Counted from the first letter of the stretch, positions 1 through 9,107 are shown. The stretch: DNA of 64,000 nucleotides from Dyella silvatica (GCF_026283955.1 NZ_JAPDPE010000002.1:44389-108388), one strand, 5' to 3'. A program made the numbers and translations. The notes: a model not told the origin generated them from the letters alone.

Positions 1-1127
1 ATGCGATAGATTTCCACCAGCGCTTCAAGCTGCGTCTTGGTGCTGTCGATGCGCAAGGTGTGCGAAATGTAAGCACCACGATCGAGATCGTTCACGTACA
101 GCGTCGGCACGGTTTCGATACCGGCCTTGCGGAACGCTTCCAGATGCTCGGCGATGATTTCGTCGTTGGCCGAAGCCAGCAATTCGCCCGTCTTGCTGTC
201 GACGATATCGGTCGCCAGGATACGGCCGATCGGATAGTCGTCCGGCACTTCCAGAGCGGTGATGTTTTCAGCGGCGAGCTGACGCACGTGACGCGCAGTG
301 ATGCGCTTGCCGGCTTCCACCAGCACTTTGTCGCCAATCGTCAGATCGAAGCTCAGCGTTTCGCCACGCAGACGCTCGGCCACCAGCTCAAGCGTGGTGC
401 CTTCTTTCTTGCCGAGGTGGAACACGTTGTGCTCGAAGAAAATGTCGAGCATCTCGACATTGCCGTAGCCCAGCGCGCGCAGCAGCACCGTCACCGGCAA
501 CTTGCGGCGACGATCGATACGGGTGAACAGCGCGTCTTTCGGATCGAACTCAAAGTCGAGCCAGGAGCCGCGGTAAGGAATCACGCGCGCCGAGAACAGC
601 AGTTTGCCCGAGCTGTGCGTTTTGCCGCGGTCGTGATCGAAGAACACGCCCGGCGAACGATGCAGCTGCGAGACGATAACGCGCTCGGTGCCGTTGATGA
701 TGAAGGTGCCGGTGTCGGTCATGAGCGGAATTTCGCCCATGTAGACCTCCTGCTCCTTGACGTACTTCACTGCCTTCTTCGAGGCCGGGCTGTCCTTGTC
801 ATAAATGACCAGGCGCACGGTCACGCGCAACGGCGCGCCGAAGGTCATGCCGCGATTGCGGCATTCGCGTTCGTCGAACGCCGGCTCGCCGAGGCGATAG
901 TCGACATATTCAAGCGCTGCATTGCCCGAATAGCTGGAGATCGGAAAAACCGACTTCAGTGCGGCATGCAGACCCCTTTCGTCGCGCTGCTTGGGCGCGA
1001 TGTGCTCCTGCAGAAAATCCCGGTAGGAATCGGTCTGGATGGTCAGCAGGTTCGGCACGCCCAGTACAGGGGGACGCTTGCCGAAATCCTTGCGGATGCG
1101 CTTCTTCTCGGTAAACGAGTAGGTCAT
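1..1127 (-). CDS. rpoB: RNA polymerase subunit beta, N-terminal part (cut by window edge)
   Basis: This is the 5' part of the beta subunit gene of RNA polymerase; about 375 codons are visible and the rest lies beyond base 1. The reverse strand from the ATG at 1127 reads [18 protein letters not shown], followed by [20 protein letters not shown], the usual RpoB start. The protein forms much of the catalytic core and the fork and lobe domains of the enzyme. It follows rplL after a 209-base spacer that holds an attenuator-like hairpin and heptamer repeats, as expected for the rplKAJL-rpoBC operon. The gene is recognised from direct translation of the strand. Confidence 0.95.
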   Translation of the reverse strand, partial: MTYSFTEKKRIRKDFGKRPPVLGVPNLLTIQTDSYRDFLQEHIAPKQRDERGLHAALKSVFPISSYSGNAALEYVDYRLGEPAFDERECRNRGMTFGAPLRVTVRLVIYDKDSPASKKAVKYVKEQEVYMGEIPLMTDTGTFIINGTERVIVSQLHRSPGVFFDHDRGKTHSSGKLLFSARVIPYRGSWLDFEFDPKDALFTRIDRRRKLPVTVLLRALGYGNVEMLDIFFEHNVFHLGKKEGTTLELVAERLRGETLSFDLTIGDKVLVEAGKRITARHVRQLAAENITALEVPDDYPIGRILATDIVDSKTGELLASANDEIIAEHLEAFRKAGIETVPTLYVNDLDRGAYISHTLRIDSTKTQLEALVEIYR

Positions 1128-1167
1128 GGTGTTACCGCCTCGGGGTCGTCGGTGTATTCATTTAAGA

Positions 1168-1195
1168 GAATCGAAAATCGAGAATCGAGAATCGC
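1168..1195 (+). repeat. Heptamer array (GAATCGA unit, 4 copies)
   Basis: Four consecutive 7-base units read GAATCGA, AAATCGA, GAATCGA and GAATCGC. They lie in the rplL-rpoB spacer, inside the transcribed leader of rpoB. The same period-7, purine-rich pattern recurs at 1223-1257, 10315-10342 and 14216-14277. Confidence 0.7.
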
Positions 1196-1222
1196 CAGAG
1201 CTGCGGATGACGCGCTGCGGGT

Positions 1223-1257
1223 CATTCCCTATTCGCCATTTTCCACTCCCAACTTTC
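1223..1257 (-). repeat. Degenerate heptamer array (minus orientation)
   Basis: Read on the minus strand, five 7-base units follow one another: GAAAGTT, GGGAGTG, GAAAATG, GCGAATA and GGGAATG. The orientation is opposite to the neighbouring 1168-1195 array, so the two arrays form a loosely inverted pair in the rplL-rpoB spacer. Confidence 0.55.
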
Positions 1258-1267
1258 TGAACAGGCA

Positions 1268-1295
1268 AAGCCCGGGGGTTTACACCCCCAGGCTT
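1268..1295 (-). terminator. Attenuator-like hairpin between rplL and rpoB
   Basis: A 12-bp stem (AAGCCCGGGGGT with ACCCCCAGGCTT on the plus strand, one mismatch) closes a 4-base loop just downstream of the rplL stop. No long T-run follows on the minus strand. In E. coli a partial terminator at the same place lowers rpoBC expression relative to the ribosomal genes; the same role here is inferred from position. Confidence 0.5.
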
Positions 1296-1336
1296 GCTTG
1301 ACGCTAGAGCAAACTAACGGCGCGCAAGGGCGCCAA

Positions 1337-1708
1337 TTACTTCAGCTCAACCTTAGCGCCGGCGGCTTCCAGATCCTTCTTGAACTTCTCGGCGTCTTCC
1401 TTCGAAGCGCCTTCCTTCACGACGCCACCGGCCTCGGTGAGGTCTTTGGCTTCTTTCAGGCCCAGGCCGGTGATGGCGCGGACAACTTTGATGACTTCGA
1501 CTTTCTTCTCGCCAGCCGAGGTCAGAACGACGTTGAATTCGGTCTGAGCTTCAGCAGCCGGAGCAGCAGCAGCGGCCGGACCGGCCACAGCCACCGGAGC
1601 GGCAGCGGAAACGCCAAACTTTTCTTCGAACGCCTTGACCAGCTCCATCACCTCGATGAGGGACTTGGTGGCAATCGCTTCGATGATCTGATCGTTGCTA
1701 AGGGACAT
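1337..1708 (-). CDS. rplL: 50S ribosomal protein L7/L12
   Basis: L7/L12 forms the multimeric flexible stalk of the large subunit that recruits EF-Tu, EF-G and other translational GTPases. The 123-residue product has the standard layout: an N-terminal dimerisation helix pair ([22 protein letters not shown]), an Ala/Pro-rich hinge at about 34-53 and the C-terminal factor-binding domain with [22 protein letters not shown]. Length is normal. It is the last ribosomal gene before rpoB and follows rplJ by 68 bases, matching the L10-L7/L12 co-translated pair. Confidence 0.98.
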   Translation of the reverse strand: MSLSNDQIIEAIATKSLIEVMELVKAFEEKFGVSAAAPVAVAGPAAAAAPAAEAQTEFNVVLTSAGEKKVEVIKVVRAITGLGLKEAKDLTEAGGVVKEGASKEDAEKFKKDLEAAGAKVELK

Positions 1709-1776
1709 TGCGATAACTCCTGGTAGACGACTTACGTCTTAAATAATGTTTACGAGTTGCCGAGGGTCTGTGGCCG

Positions 1777-2304
1777 TCAGGCCGCCTGCTTCTGCTCGCC
1801 GACTTTGCTGATGACACGACCCAGCTGAGTAGCTGGCTCTGCCAAAACGCGGACGAGCATGGTGGCGGGCTGTGCGAGCAGGCCGGCAAACATCGCCAGA
1901 GCCTGGTCACGGGTCGGCAAGGAGGCCAGCACGTCAACGTGCGAAGCCGGATACACCTGCCCACCGATAGCCACAAGTTTGGCTTTCAGTTTGTCGTTGC
2001 CTTTGGCGAATTCCTTCACCAGTCGACCGGCGGCACCCGGATCTTCAACCGAAAAGGCATACAGCAGCGGGCCGACCAACTGGTCGGCTGCGCTCACGTA
2101 ATCGGTGCCTTCCACGGCGCGACGAACAAGCGTGTTCTTCGCAACCTTCAGGAAAACGCCCGACTCACGTGCCTTTTTACGCAACTCGGTGAGCTGCGCA
2201 ACGGTAAGACCCGCATACTCGGCGGCGACCAGCGAATGGGCCTTGGCAGCCACGTCCGCCAGTTCGGCAACGACCTCTTTCTTTTGCGCAAGATTGAGCG
2301 CCAT
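1777..2304 (-). CDS. rplJ: 50S ribosomal protein L10
   Basis: L10 anchors the L7/L12 dimers to 23S rRNA at the base of the stalk. The 175-residue product begins [19 protein letters not shown] and contains the family segment [21 protein letters not shown]; its C-terminal helix carries the L7/L12 docking sites. The start at 2304 has a GGAG Shine-Dalgarno motif about ten bases upstream. A 313-base leader separates it from rplA, which fits the known autoregulation of this operon by L10. Confidence 0.98.
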   Translation of the reverse strand: MALNLAQKKEVVAELADVAAKAHSLVAAEYAGLTVAQLTELRKKARESGVFLKVAKNTLVRRAVEGTDYVSAADQLVGPLLYAFSVEDPGAAGRLVKEFAKGNDKLKAKLVAIGGQVYPASHVDVLASLPTRDQALAMFAGLLAQPATMLVRVLAEPATQLGRVISKVGEQKQAA

Positions 2305-2573
2305 TGCTTATCTCCGAACTCGAATCGCGATGTGCTCCTCACACCGTGACCCGGAAGCGTTACCGGATCAGCATCCTGCCGATCCGCCGGCATCATGTGA
2401 TGCCGCCTTGGTGGCCGTTCCAGGAAAACCTGTTCGGGCGTCACCATCTGCGCAGGCCGGGGTTTTCATACAGCGAAACCATCGATTAAGAGGATTGAGC
2501 CAATCGCGCCCGCCCCTCGCCTGCGGTCTTTGACGGCTGCCCTCTGTTCTTTGCAGAAACCGGGGCTGCCCTC
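2305..2573 (-). promoter_or_regulatory. Long rplJ leader (candidate L10 autoregulatory leader)
   Basis: There is no credible gene here. The leader contains several potential stems, for example around GGCATCACATGATGCC near 2390-2405 and a GATCC-type pair further downstream. In many bacteria the rplJ leader mRNA is bound by the L10-L7/L12 complex to repress translation. Position and length fit this; I could not fold the RNA, so the exact motif is not shown. Confidence 0.45.
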
Positions 2574-2608
2574 AAAAACTGCCTGCGCGGGCTCATGGCC
2601 CACGCAGG
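2574..2608 (-). terminator. Terminator/attenuator between rplA and rplJ
   Basis: On the minus strand an 11-bp stem (CCTGCGTGGGC with GCCCGCGCAGG, one weak pair) with a 5-base loop is followed by CAGTTTTTG, a T5 run. It lies ten bases after the rplA stop. It probably separates the L11/L1 pair from the L10/L7-L12 pair in part. Confidence 0.6.
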
Positions 2609-2617
2609 ACTTGATTC

Positions 2618-3325
2618 TTACTTGGCCGAAGTAGTCAGGGTCGAGGTATCGACCGGGACGCCTACGCCCATGGTGCTGGACAATGCAATCTTCTGCAGGT
2701 ACTGACCCTTGGCCGTGGCCGGCTTGGCCTTCAGCAAGTCGGCAACCAGCGCATTCAAGTTATCGGCGAGCTGGGCAGCGTCGAAGCTGGCCTTGCCGAT
2801 GGTGGCGTGGATGATGCCGGCCTTGTCGTTGCGGAATTTCACCTGACCCGCTTTGGCATTCTTCACGGCAGTAGCCACATCAGCGGTGACCGAGCCGTCT
2901 TTCGGGTTCGGCATCAAACCGCGCGGACCCAGCAGCTGACCGAGCTTACCGACCACGCGCATCGCGTCCGGCGTAGCAATCACGCGACCGAAGTCGAGGT
3001 CGCCAGCCTGCATACGCTCAGCCAGATCGTCCATACCCACTGCATCAGCACCGGCAGCCTTGGCAGCTTCGGCCTTTTCACCAGCCGGTACGAACACAGC
3101 GACCTTGACGGTCTTGCCGGTGCCGTGCGGCAGCAGCGAGGAGCCACGCACGCCCTGATCGGACTTCTTCGCGTCGATACCCAAACGCACAGCCACGTCC
3201 ACCGATTCGGCAAACTTCGCTTTGGCGTTGTCCTTGACGATTTTCAGAGCTTCTTCCAGACCGTAAAACTTGCCTGGCTGCACAGCGGCCTGAGCCACTT
3301 TCAAACGCTTTGTGAGCTTTGCCAT
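2618..3325 (-). CDS. rplA: 50S ribosomal protein L1
   Basis: L1 builds the mobile L1 stalk next to the E site and acts as translational repressor of its own operon. The 235-residue product has the two-domain L1 layout: [12 protein letters not shown] at the N-terminus, the inserted domain with [17 protein letters not shown] near 130-147, and the closing segment [18 protein letters not shown]. It starts three bases after rplK, so the two genes are translationally linked. Length matches the family. Confidence 0.98.
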   Translation of the reverse strand: MAKLTKRLKVAQAAVQPGKFYGLEEALKIVKDNAKAKFAESVDVAVRLGIDAKKSDQGVRGSSLLPHGTGKTVKVAVFVPAGEKAEAAKAAGADAVGMDDLAERMQAGDLDFGRVIATPDAMRVVGKLGQLLGPRGLMPNPKDGSVTADVATAVKNAKAGQVKFRNDKAGIIHATIGKASFDAAQLADNLNALVADLLKAKPATAKGQYLQKIALSSTMGVGVPVDTSTLTTSAK

Positions 3326-3328
3326 GTC

Positions 3329-3757
3329 TTAACCCTCCACCACAATGCCCATGCTGCGGGCGCTACCAGCAATGGTGCGCACCGCGGCGTCAAGATCAGC
3401 TGCCGTGAGATCCGGCTCTTTCAGCTTCGCAACGTCTTCCAACTGCTTGCGAGTGATCTTGCCGACCTTGTTGGTGTTCGGCTTCGGCGAACCCTTGGCA
3501 ATACCCGTAGCCTTCTTGATCAAGATGGTCGCGGGCGGCGTCTTGGTGATGAAGGTAAAACTGCGATCGGAGTACGCAGTAATGATGACCGGGATCGGCA
3601 GACCCGGCTCCAGCTTCTGCGTAGCGGCATTAAACGCTTTGCAGAACTCCATGATGTTTAGACCGCGCTGACCGAGGGCTGGGCCTACCGGCGGCGACGG
3701 ATTGGCCTGACCGGCCTTGACTTGCAGCTTGATGTAACCGACAACTTTCTTTGCCAT
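3329..3757 (-). CDS. rplK: 50S ribosomal protein L11
   Basis: L11 binds the GTPase-associated centre of 23S rRNA and is needed for stringent activation of RelA. The 142-residue product shows [20 protein letters not shown], then [19 protein letters not shown], the Pro-rich flexible N-domain and the rRNA-binding C-domain ending [19 protein letters not shown] Shine-Dalgarno sequence precedes the ATG. It heads an rplKA unit with its own promoter-like sequence at 3898-3926. Confidence 0.98.
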   Translation of the reverse strand: MAKKVVGYIKLQVKAGQANPSPPVGPALGQRGLNIMEFCKAFNAATQKLEPGLPIPVIITAYSDRSFTFITKTPPATILIKKATGIAKGSPKPNTNKVGKITRKQLEDVAKLKEPDLTAADLDAAVRTIAGSARSMGIVVEG

Positions 3758-3865
3758 TGGATTTTCCTCGCGAGTTCAAGCGCCTTCTTAAGGCTCCTCG
3801 CTGCTCACCATTCCCTGGATGGACGGATGGCCCGATTCCAGCGGACCCTTGAAACGCAAACACGC

Positions 3866-3883
3866 CGGAGCCAAAAAGCTCCG
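3866..3883 (-). promoter_or_regulatory. Hairpin in rplK leader
   Basis: A perfect 6-bp stem (CGGAGC/GCTCCG) closes a 6-base loop just downstream of the predicted rplK transcription start. The L1 protein represses rplKA in other proteobacteria by binding leader mRNA, so this may be part of the L1 operator. That assignment is inferred from position only. Confidence 0.35.
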
Positions 3884-3897
3884 AGCGTGAACCGCGC

Positions 3898-3926
3898 AGT
3901 ATAGAGATTTGTCAAGTCAACTGCAA
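3898..3926 (-). promoter_or_regulatory. Predicted sigma70 promoter of rplKA
   Basis: On the minus strand, TTGCAG (-35, 3921-3926) and TATACT (-10, 3898-3903) are separated by exactly 17 bases. It lies in the 211-base nusG-rplK spacer, where E. coli also has a promoter for the L11 operon. Confidence 0.6.
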
Positions 3927-3968
3927 TCCCCATGCCAGGAACTGCAAAACTGAGAAGCTAGAGCGAAT

Positions 3969-4529
3969 TCAGGCCTTTTCAACCTGCCCGAATTCCAGCT
4001 CCACCGGGGTCGAACGACCGAAGATCAGCACCGCAACGCGCAGGCGACTCTTCTCGTAATTGACCTCTTCAACCACACCATTGAAGTCGTTGAACGGACC
4101 TTCAGTGACACGCACCATCTCGCCCGGCTCGAACAACACCTTGGGCTTGGGCTTTTCAACACCCTCACGCACCCGGCTGAGGATCGCCTCGGCCTCGCTA
4201 TCGCGTATCGGCAATGGCCGATCGGCCGTACCGCCGATGAAACCCATGACCTTGGGGGTTTCTTTAACCAAATGCCAGCATTCGTCATCGATACGCGGCG
4301 ACTTGCCTTCGGTATCGGTTTCAATCTGCACCAGCACATAACCCGGGAAGAATTTGCGCTCGCTGCGACGCTTCTGGCCGCCGCGCATTTCAATCACGTC
4401 CTCGGTCGGCACCAGCACTTCGCCGAACTTTTCTTCCATACCTTCCCGGCGAATTCGCTCATCCAACGAGCGCTTCACCAGGTTTTCGAAGCCAGAATAG
4501 GCGTGCACCACATACCAACGCTTGCTCAT
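3969..4529 (-). CDS. nusG: Transcription termination/antitermination protein NusG
   Basis: NusG binds the clamp of RNA polymerase with its NGN domain and links it to Rho or ribosomal protein S10 through its KOW domain. The product shows [12 protein letters not shown] at the start, FPGYVLVQ in the NGN domain and a C-terminal KOW motif ([20 protein letters not shown]). I place the start at 4529 (MSKRWYVV, 186 residues) because the AGG of the upstream GAGGTAA lies about nine bases away; an in-frame ATG two codons earlier (4535) is only three bases from that motif. It follows secE with about ten bases between. Confidence 0.95.
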   Translation of the reverse strand: MSKRWYVVHAYSGFENLVKRSLDERIRREGMEEKFGEVLVPTEDVIEMRGGQKRRSERKFFPGYVLVQIETDTEGKSPRIDDECWHLVKETPKVMGFIGGTADRPLPIRDSEAEAILSRVREGVEKPKPKVLFEPGEMVRVTEGPFNDFNGVVEEVNYEKSRLRVAVLIFGRSTPVELEFGQVEKA

Positions 4530-4540
4530 GCTCATTTACC

Positions 4541-4936
4541 TCATTTACCCAGCTTGAGCAGCCAGTCGAGCACGACCGACTTCAGAATTAGATCAATCAA
4601 GCCCAACAGCAACGAGAGAATGACCACGACAACCATGATGATGCCAGTCGTTTTCAGCGTCTCGTCGCGAGTCGGCCAAACGACCTTACGCATTTCAAAC
4701 TGCGACTCGGTCAGGAAGTGACGCACGCGACGCCCTGGACCCGTGAACGCACCGATCGCCAACGCCGCCACCAGGGCAGCCAGTACACCCACCAGGCGCA
4801 CCGATTGCGGGATGCCGGCGTCATTGCTGAACCAGGAATAGGCAAAAATGCCGGCAGCCAGCACCAGCGCCGCCAGTACCAGCTTGCCAATATCGGCGGC
4901 ATTTCCGCCTTTGGACTGTTCTGCCTTGGTATTCAT
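4541..4936 (-). CDS. secE: Protein translocase subunit SecE
   Basis: SecE stabilises SecY in the inner-membrane translocon. From the ATG at 4936 the product is 131 residues with three hydrophobic segments (about 17-37, 43-61 and 95-118). The conserved cytoplasmic motif sits before the last segment: FLTESQFEMRKVVWPTRDET. This is the long, three-helix SecE type typical of gammaproteobacteria. An upstream in-frame alternative start would add 19 residues (GCRLGAPDTCS) that look unlike the family. It lies between tRNA-Trp and nusG, as in E. coli. Confidence 0.93.
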   Translation of the reverse strand: MNTKAEQSKGGNAADIGKLVLAALVLAAGIFAYSWFSNDAGIPQSVRLVGVLAALVAALAIGAFTGPGRRVRHFLTESQFEMRKVVWPTRDETLKTTGIIMVVVVILSLLLGLIDLILKSVVLDWLLKLGK

Positions 4937-5015
4937 GCGCACCGAACAGGTGTCGGGGGCACCCAGCCTACAGCCGGCAATACCCTTCACCACCTGCCAT
5001 CAATCCTCAGGAAGA

Positions 5016-5091
<76 letters not shown>

Positions 5092-5113
5092 ACGTTTAAA
5101 AACTAGTGAAGCC

Positions 5114-5128
5114 GCTCGCTTGGCGAGC
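5114..5128 (-). terminator. Small hairpin between tuf and tRNA-Trp
   Basis: A perfect 6-bp stem (GCTCGC/GCGAGC) with a 3-base loop lies 92 bases past the tuf stop. A TTTTTA run follows about 13 bases later on the minus strand. It may be a weak terminator or a processing site ahead of tRNA-Trp; the spacing to the T-run is longer than usual. Confidence 0.3.
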
Positions 5129-5219
5129 TGTAAAGCCGCGCCCGGAGCGCGAAGAGGGCGTAGCTACCACCCCCTGTCACTTTACAGCCCACTTGGCGGG
5201 CGACTTCCCACTTTACCGC

Positions 5220-6410
5220 TTATTTGATGACTTTCGCCACCACGCCGGCGCCGACCGTGCGGCCACCTTCGCGAATAGCAAAGCGCAAGCCTTCGTCCAT
5301 CGCGATCGGGTGAATCAAGCTCACCGTCATCTTCACGTTGTCACCCGGCATCACCATTTCCACGCCTTCCGGCAACTCGCAAGCGCCAGTCACGTCGGTC
5401 GTGCGGAAGTAGAACTGCGGACGATAGCCCTTGAAGAACGGCGTATGACGGCCACCCTCGTCTTTCGACAGCACATACACTTCGGCCTCGAAGTCGGTAT
5501 GCGGAGTGATCGTGCCCGGCTTGGCCAACACCTGGCCACGCTCCACATCGTCACGCTTCAGGCCACGAACCAGCAGACCGGCGTTGTCGCCTGCCATGCC
5601 CTGGTCCAGCAGCTTGCGGAACATTTCGATACCGGTAACGGTGGTCTTCTGGGTCGGACGGATACCGACCACTTCGACTTCGTCACCCACTTTAACGACA
5701 CCGCGCTCGATACGACCGGTAACCACGGTACCGCGACCGGAGATCGAGAACACGTCCTCGACCGGCATCAAGAATGCCTTGTCGATCACGCGAACCGGCT
5801 CAGGAATGTAGCTGTCCAGCGCGTCGACCAGCTTGATGATCGCCGGCACGCCGATTTCGGACTGATCACCGTCCAGCGCCTTACGGGCCGAACCATGGAT
5901 GATCGGGGTGTCGTCGCCCGGGAAGTCGTACTTGGTGAGCAATTCGCGCACTTCCATCTCGACCAGCTCAAGCAGCTCGGCGTCGTCCACCAGGTCGGCC
6001 TTGTTCAGGAACACGACGATGTACGGCACGCCCACCTGACGCGACAGCAGAATGTGCTCGCGAGTCTGCGGCATCGGGCCGTCAGCGGCCGAGCACACCA
6101 GGATCGCGCCGTCCATCTGCGCCGCACCGGTGATCATGTTCTTCACATAGTCAGCATGGCCGGGGCAATCGACGTGGGCGTAGTGACGGTTCGGCGATTC
6201 GTATTCCACGTGGGCGGTCGAGATCGTGATACCACGTGCCTTCTCTTCCGGCGCCGCGTCGATCTGGTCGTAGCCCTTGAATTCGCCACCGAAACGCTCT
6301 GCACCGACCTTCGTCAATGCGGCGGTCAGCGTCGTCTTACCATGATCCACGTGACCAATCGTGCCGACGTTGACGTGCGGCTTGGTGCGTTCGAATTTAC
6401 CCTTTGCCAT
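5220..6410 (-). CDS. tuf: Translation elongation factor Tu
   Basis: EF-Tu is the GTPase that delivers aminoacyl-tRNA to the ribosomal A site. The 396-residue product is full length with all G motifs: GHVDHGKT (P-loop, about 19-26), the switch I segment [21 protein letters not shown] (G3), NKAD (G4) and GSARKAL (G5 area). The beta-barrel domains 2 and 3 end [10 protein letters not shown]. It is cotranscribed with three upstream tRNA genes and one downstream, the thrU-tyrU-glyT-thrT-tufB arrangement of E. coli in modified order. The long open frame on the opposite strand is a shadow. Confidence 0.99.
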   Translation of the reverse strand: MAKGKFERTKPHVNVGTIGHVDHGKTTLTAALTKVGAERFGGEFKGYDQIDAAPEEKARGITISTAHVEYESPNRHYAHVDCPGHADYVKNMITGAAQMDGAILVCSAADGPMPQTREHILLSRQVGVPYIVVFLNKADLVDDAELLELVEMEVRELLTKYDFPGDDTPIIHGSARKALDGDQSEIGVPAIIKLVDALDSYIPEPVRVIDKAFLMPVEDVFSISGRGTVVTGRIERGVVKVGDEVEVVGIRPTQKTTVTGIEMFRKLLDQGMAGDNAGLLVRGLKRDDVERGQVLAKPGTITPHTDFEAEVYVLSKDEGGRHTPFFKGYRPQFYFRTTDVTGACELPEGVEMVMPGDNVKMTVSLIHPIAMDEGLRFAIREGGRTVGAGVVAKVIK

Positions 6411-6477
6411 ACGTGCTAAACCCCGATGGAGTCAGAAATAAAAGTGAAAGCCGATACCCGCGACGGCCAGATCGAGA

Positions 6478-6553
<76 letters not shown>

Positions 6554-6579
6554 ACAAAACATTCAAGACGAGACATCAA

Positions 6580-6653
6580 TGGAGCGGGAGACGGGAATCG
6601 AACCCGCGTAATCAGTTTGGAAAACTGAGGTTCTACCATTGAACTACTCCCGC
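6580..6653 (-). tRNA. tRNA-Gly (TCC anticodon)
   Basis: A 74-nt tRNA with acceptor stem GCGGGAG/CTCCCGC, short D-arm GTTCAATGGTAGAAC and anticodon arm CAGTTTTCCAAACTG (anticodon TCC, glycine), T-loop TTCGATT and an encoded CCA. It lies between tRNA-Tyr and tRNA-Thr in the same transcript. Confidence 0.97.
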
Positions 6654-6714
6654 CTGGACGAATCGCTTTAAACTGAATCAGCCTAAATGGAATCAACCTT
6701 ACGCGGAATTCGTC

Positions 6715-6800
6715 TGGTGGAGGGAGGTGGATTCGAACCACCGAAGGCGTAAGCCAGCAGATTTACAGTCTGCCCCCGTTGGCCGCTTGGGTATCCCTCC
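6715..6800 (-). tRNA. tRNA-Tyr (GTA anticodon)
   Basis: An 86-nt class II tRNA with acceptor stem GGAGGGA/TCCCTCC, anticodon arm CAGACTGTAAATCTG (anticodon GTA, tyrosine), a long variable arm and an encoded CCA. It is the first gene of the transcript that starts at the promoter at 6815-6843. Confidence 0.97.
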
Positions 6801-6814
6801 AACAAAGAACGCCT

Positions 6815-6843
6815 ATTGTCTGGATCGAGCCCCGCACTGTCAA
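6815..6843 (-). promoter_or_regulatory. Strong sigma70 promoter of the tRNA-tuf operon
   Basis: On the minus strand a perfect -35 TTGACA (6838-6843), a 17-base spacer and GACAAT (-10, 6815-6820) lie 15 bases before the first base of tRNA-Tyr. The spacing puts the transcription start about 7 bases ahead of the mature tRNA. Confidence 0.8.
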
Positions 6844-6870
6844 CACCTAAGAGCGGAAAAGTCGCTAGTC

Positions 6871-6908
6871 TTGGTGAATTTCTTGCAAGGTGATCAAGAA
6901 ATCACCAA
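6871..6908 (-). terminator. Inverted repeat after the thioesterase gene
   Basis: The arms TTGGTGAATTTCTTG and CAAGAAATCACCAA form a long, nearly perfect stem directly after the thioesterase stop codon. There is no T-run, so it may be an mRNA 3' stabiliser or a Rho-assisted terminator rather than a classical intrinsic terminator. Confidence 0.4.
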
Positions 6909-6911
6909 CCA

Positions 6912-7400
6912 TCAAACATGCGTGACCATCTGGATGTCGACTAACTGCTCCATTTCCTTGGAAAGCTGCAGGAGTCGCTTGGCTTTTTCTTGCATGCGTA
7001 GCTCATTCTCATCACGTGGCTGCCAAACTGGCACCGGCGTCGGCTTGCCATCCGGGCTATCGAGCGCCACAAACACCATCACGCAGCTGGTTGCCAGGCG
7101 CTGCTCGTCCTTACGTAGGTCGCGCGCCATCACATCCACCGCCAGGTGCATGCTGGAGCGCCCGGTGTAGATCAGGCGCGCACGCACAGTTACCAGGTCG
7201 CCAATCAAGATCGGCGCGACAAATTGAATGCCGCTGATCGACGCGGTCACACAGTACGCCCCACTCCAGCCCACCGCACAGGCATAACCCGCCTGGTCGA
7301 TCCATTTCATCACCATGCCGCCATGGACTTTGCCGCCAAAGTTCACGTCAGTGGGCTGGGCAAGAAAACGGAAGGTCACTTCGTGCTGCTGAGCGGGCAT
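6912..7400 (-). CDS. Acyl-CoA thioesterase (hotdog fold)
   Basis: A 162-residue single-domain hotdog protein of the YciA/ACOT-type acyl-CoA thioesterase family, which hydrolyses acyl-CoA to free acid and CoA in the cytoplasm. The segment NFGGKVHGGMVMKWIDQAGY (about 20-39) is the family signature, with the Asp of the helix (WIDQA) in the catalytic position. GRSSMHLAVDVMARDL forms a central strand. The C-terminus is a charged helix (DENELRMQEKAKRLLQL). It stands alone on the minus strand upstream of the tRNA promoter. The substrate chain length cannot be told. Confidence 0.88.
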   Translation of the reverse strand: MPAQQHEVTFRFLAQPTDVNFGGKVHGGMVMKWIDQAGYACAVGWSGAYCVTASISGIQFVAPILIGDLVTVRARLIYTGRSSMHLAVDVMARDLRKDEQRLATSCVMVFVALDSPDGKPTPVPVWQPRDENELRMQEKAKRLLQLSKEMEQLVDIQMVTHV

Positions 7401-7437
7401 GGATGGGTCCGGTCGTCAAAGGGATAGGCAGCGGCCA

Positions 7438-7950
7438 TTATGCCTGCCACCCTGGCTTGGAACGCCGATTTGGCGCATCCAAGATCAAGCGCATCGGCGT
7501 GCTGCGAATTCCGGCGGGCGATATTCGCTCCGGCCCAACCTCGACGAAACCCAGCTGACGATAAACGGGCACCGCCATGGGAGCCGAGTTCAAGGTGAAA
7601 TGCCGCGTCCCCGAACGTTTAACGCTATCGCGCATGACACGTTGCCACAGCAGCCTTGCAATGCCCTGCCCTTGATAGCGGGTGCTCACATGAAGCTGAA
7701 ATAGATGACTGTCATCGCGTATGGCCGCAACCCCCACCAGCACAGTACCCACGTAAGCAAGATGAAAACGCCGGCCCAGCAAGACTTCCTGCCGGATCGC
7801 CCTACTGCCCGCACCTGCCAGCAGTACAGCAACCGCAGACGAAGGTTGGTCGGGTACCACCCAGCGACGCATCACGCGACGCAGCAACACGCCGATCGCA
7901 GGCGCATCTGTCGGACGACCCAAGCGCATAGATAGATTCAGCGGCCTCAT
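7438..7950 (-). CDS. GNAT family N-acetyltransferase
   Basis: A 170-residue protein with the Gcn5-related acetyltransferase fold. The acetyl-CoA pyrophosphate-binding motif is RYQGQGIARLLW (about 95-106), and PVYRQLGFVEVG is the usual motif B near the C-terminus. The acceptor is unknown; an amine or a protein N-terminus are both possible. The ATG at 7950 has no good Shine-Dalgarno sequence, while an internal ATG at 7929 follows GAGG at a long distance, so the start is uncertain by seven codons. Confidence 0.8.
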   Translation of the reverse strand: MRPLNLSMRLGRPTDAPAIGVLLRRVMRRWVVPDQPSSAVAVLLAGAGSRAIRQEVLLGRRFHLAYVGTVLVGVAAIRDDSHLFQLHVSTRYQGQGIARLLWQRVMRDSVKRSGTRHFTLNSAPMAVPVYRQLGFVEVGPERISPAGIRSTPMRLILDAPNRRSKPGWQA

Positions 7951-7987
7951 CGCGCCATCCCAAAATCCAGCGATCGCAAGTTATCGC

Positions 7988-8842
7988 TTAGCCAGGATGC
8001 CGGCCATCCGCCAACGCAGCGGCACGCTGGAATAGCCGGTTGATGTCCGCCGAGCCTATCGCTTCGCCCGCATAGTTGAAGGTGCCGTGTTCACTCAACT
8101 CAGGCGCGGCGCGCAGAAAGGCCCCCAACGCCGCACGCGCCAGGGAGCCGCCAACACTGATCCGTTTGACACCCATCGCCGCCAAGTCGTCGACACAAAG
8201 CTCGACCCCCACCAGCCCCATGACTACATTGACGGGCCGGTCCACGGAGCTCACGACCGCGGCGATATCCTCTTTGCTCTTCAACCCCGGGGCAAAAAGC
8301 ACGTCGGCTCCGGCCTCCTGAAAAGCCTGCAATCGCCGAATGGTGTCACTGAGGTCGGGGCGGCCATGTAAATAGTTTTCCGCGCGCGCCGTCAGCGTGA
8401 ATGGAAACGGCAACCCGCGCGCCGCCTCAGCGGCGGCGCGAACACGCTCAGCAGCCTGCGCCAATGGATAAATCGGCGAATCTTCCCGTTGTGTAGCGTC
8501 TTCGATAGAACCACCGACAATGCCTGTGGCGGCAGCACGCCGAATGGTGTCGGCCACCGTTTCGGGATCATCGCCAAAGCCGTTTTCCAGGTCGGCGCTC
8601 ACGGGCAAATCAGTGGCCGCGACAAGCTCACGGAGATGTCCTAGCAAGACATCCCGCTCGATGCCGTAATCGGGCAACCCTCGTGAAAATGCAAACCCGG
8701 CGCTGGTTGTCGCCAGGGCTTTGAAACCAAGTAACGAGAGCAGTCGCGCGCTACCGGCATCCCAAGGGTTGGGTATCAGGAATGCACCAGGCTGCGCGTG
8801 ATAGGTCCGGAACAGCTCTGCTTTTTCTACCTGTGTCGGCAT
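7988..8842 (-). CDS. Isocitrate lyase/PEP mutase family protein
   Basis: A 284-residue TIM-barrel protein of the isocitrate lyase/phosphoenolpyruvate mutase superfamily, whose members cleave or form C-C or P-C bonds of 2-hydroxy acids with Mg2+. Motifs seen are FLIPNPWDAGSARLLSLLGF near the start, LPVSADLENGFGDDPETVA (Mg-binding Asp/Glu) and GGSIEDAT. The active-site loop KKCGH of true isocitrate lyases is absent, so the reaction (for example oxaloacetate decarboxylase or methylisocitrate-lyase-like) is open. The ATG at 8842 has GGAGAG about seven bases upstream, better than the in-frame start 20 codons earlier. Confidence 0.83.
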   Translation of the reverse strand: MPTQVEKAELFRTYHAQPGAFLIPNPWDAGSARLLSLLGFKALATTSAGFAFSRGLPDYGIERDVLLGHLRELVAATDLPVSADLENGFGDDPETVADTIRRAAATGIVGGSIEDATQREDSPIYPLAQAAERVRAAAEAARGLPFPFTLTARAENYLHGRPDLSDTIRRLQAFQEAGADVLFAPGLKSKEDIAAVVSSVDRPVNVVMGLVGVELCVDDLAAMGVKRISVGGSLARAALGAFLRAAPELSEHGTFNYAGEAIGSADINRLFQRAAALADGRHPG

Positions 8843-8960
8843 CGATACTCTCCATCGCAGCTTGGCCACGGCCCTGCCATCAAGCAAGGCACTGAACAGC
8901 AAAGATTACAGGACAGCCCATGCGCACATGCACCCTGCACCGCACATGCAACGCCAGCAA

Positions 8961-9107
8961 TCAGCCGCGTACGGCACCATGCAAAAAGGACCTGCCAAGC
9001 AGCCGGGTAAAGCCCCAGGCGATCGGAAACAACGAAATGAAGACCAGCAAACCCATGCCGACCACTTGATAGCCCAAGCCCGATGGGCGAGCCGTGCCTG
9101 AGTTCAT
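8961..9107 (-). CDS. Possible 48-residue single-span membrane protein
   Basis: A short ORF from ATG at 9107, preceded by AAAGGG about seven bases upstream. It encodes a polar N-terminus (MNSGTARPSG), one hydrophobic segment (VVGMGLLVFISLFPIAWGF) and a basic tail (TRLLGRSFLHGAVRG). It would be an inner-membrane small protein. I recognise no family. It fills the otherwise empty 368 bases between the PEP-mutase-like gene and ychF. Support is limited to the ribosome site and the transmembrane pattern. Confidence 0.4.
   Translation of the reverse strand: MNSGTARPSGLGYQVVGMGLLVFISLFPIAWGFTRLLGRSFLHGAVRG

Noticed and set aside
60..1301. 413-codon plus-strand frame opposite rpoB
   Set aside because: The minus strand translates as RpoB from 1127; the plus frame is a shadow with biased composition.
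5106..6419. 437-codon plus-strand frame opposite tuf
   Set aside because: His/Arg/Gln-rich shadow of the highly conserved tuf gene; no ribosome site or family.
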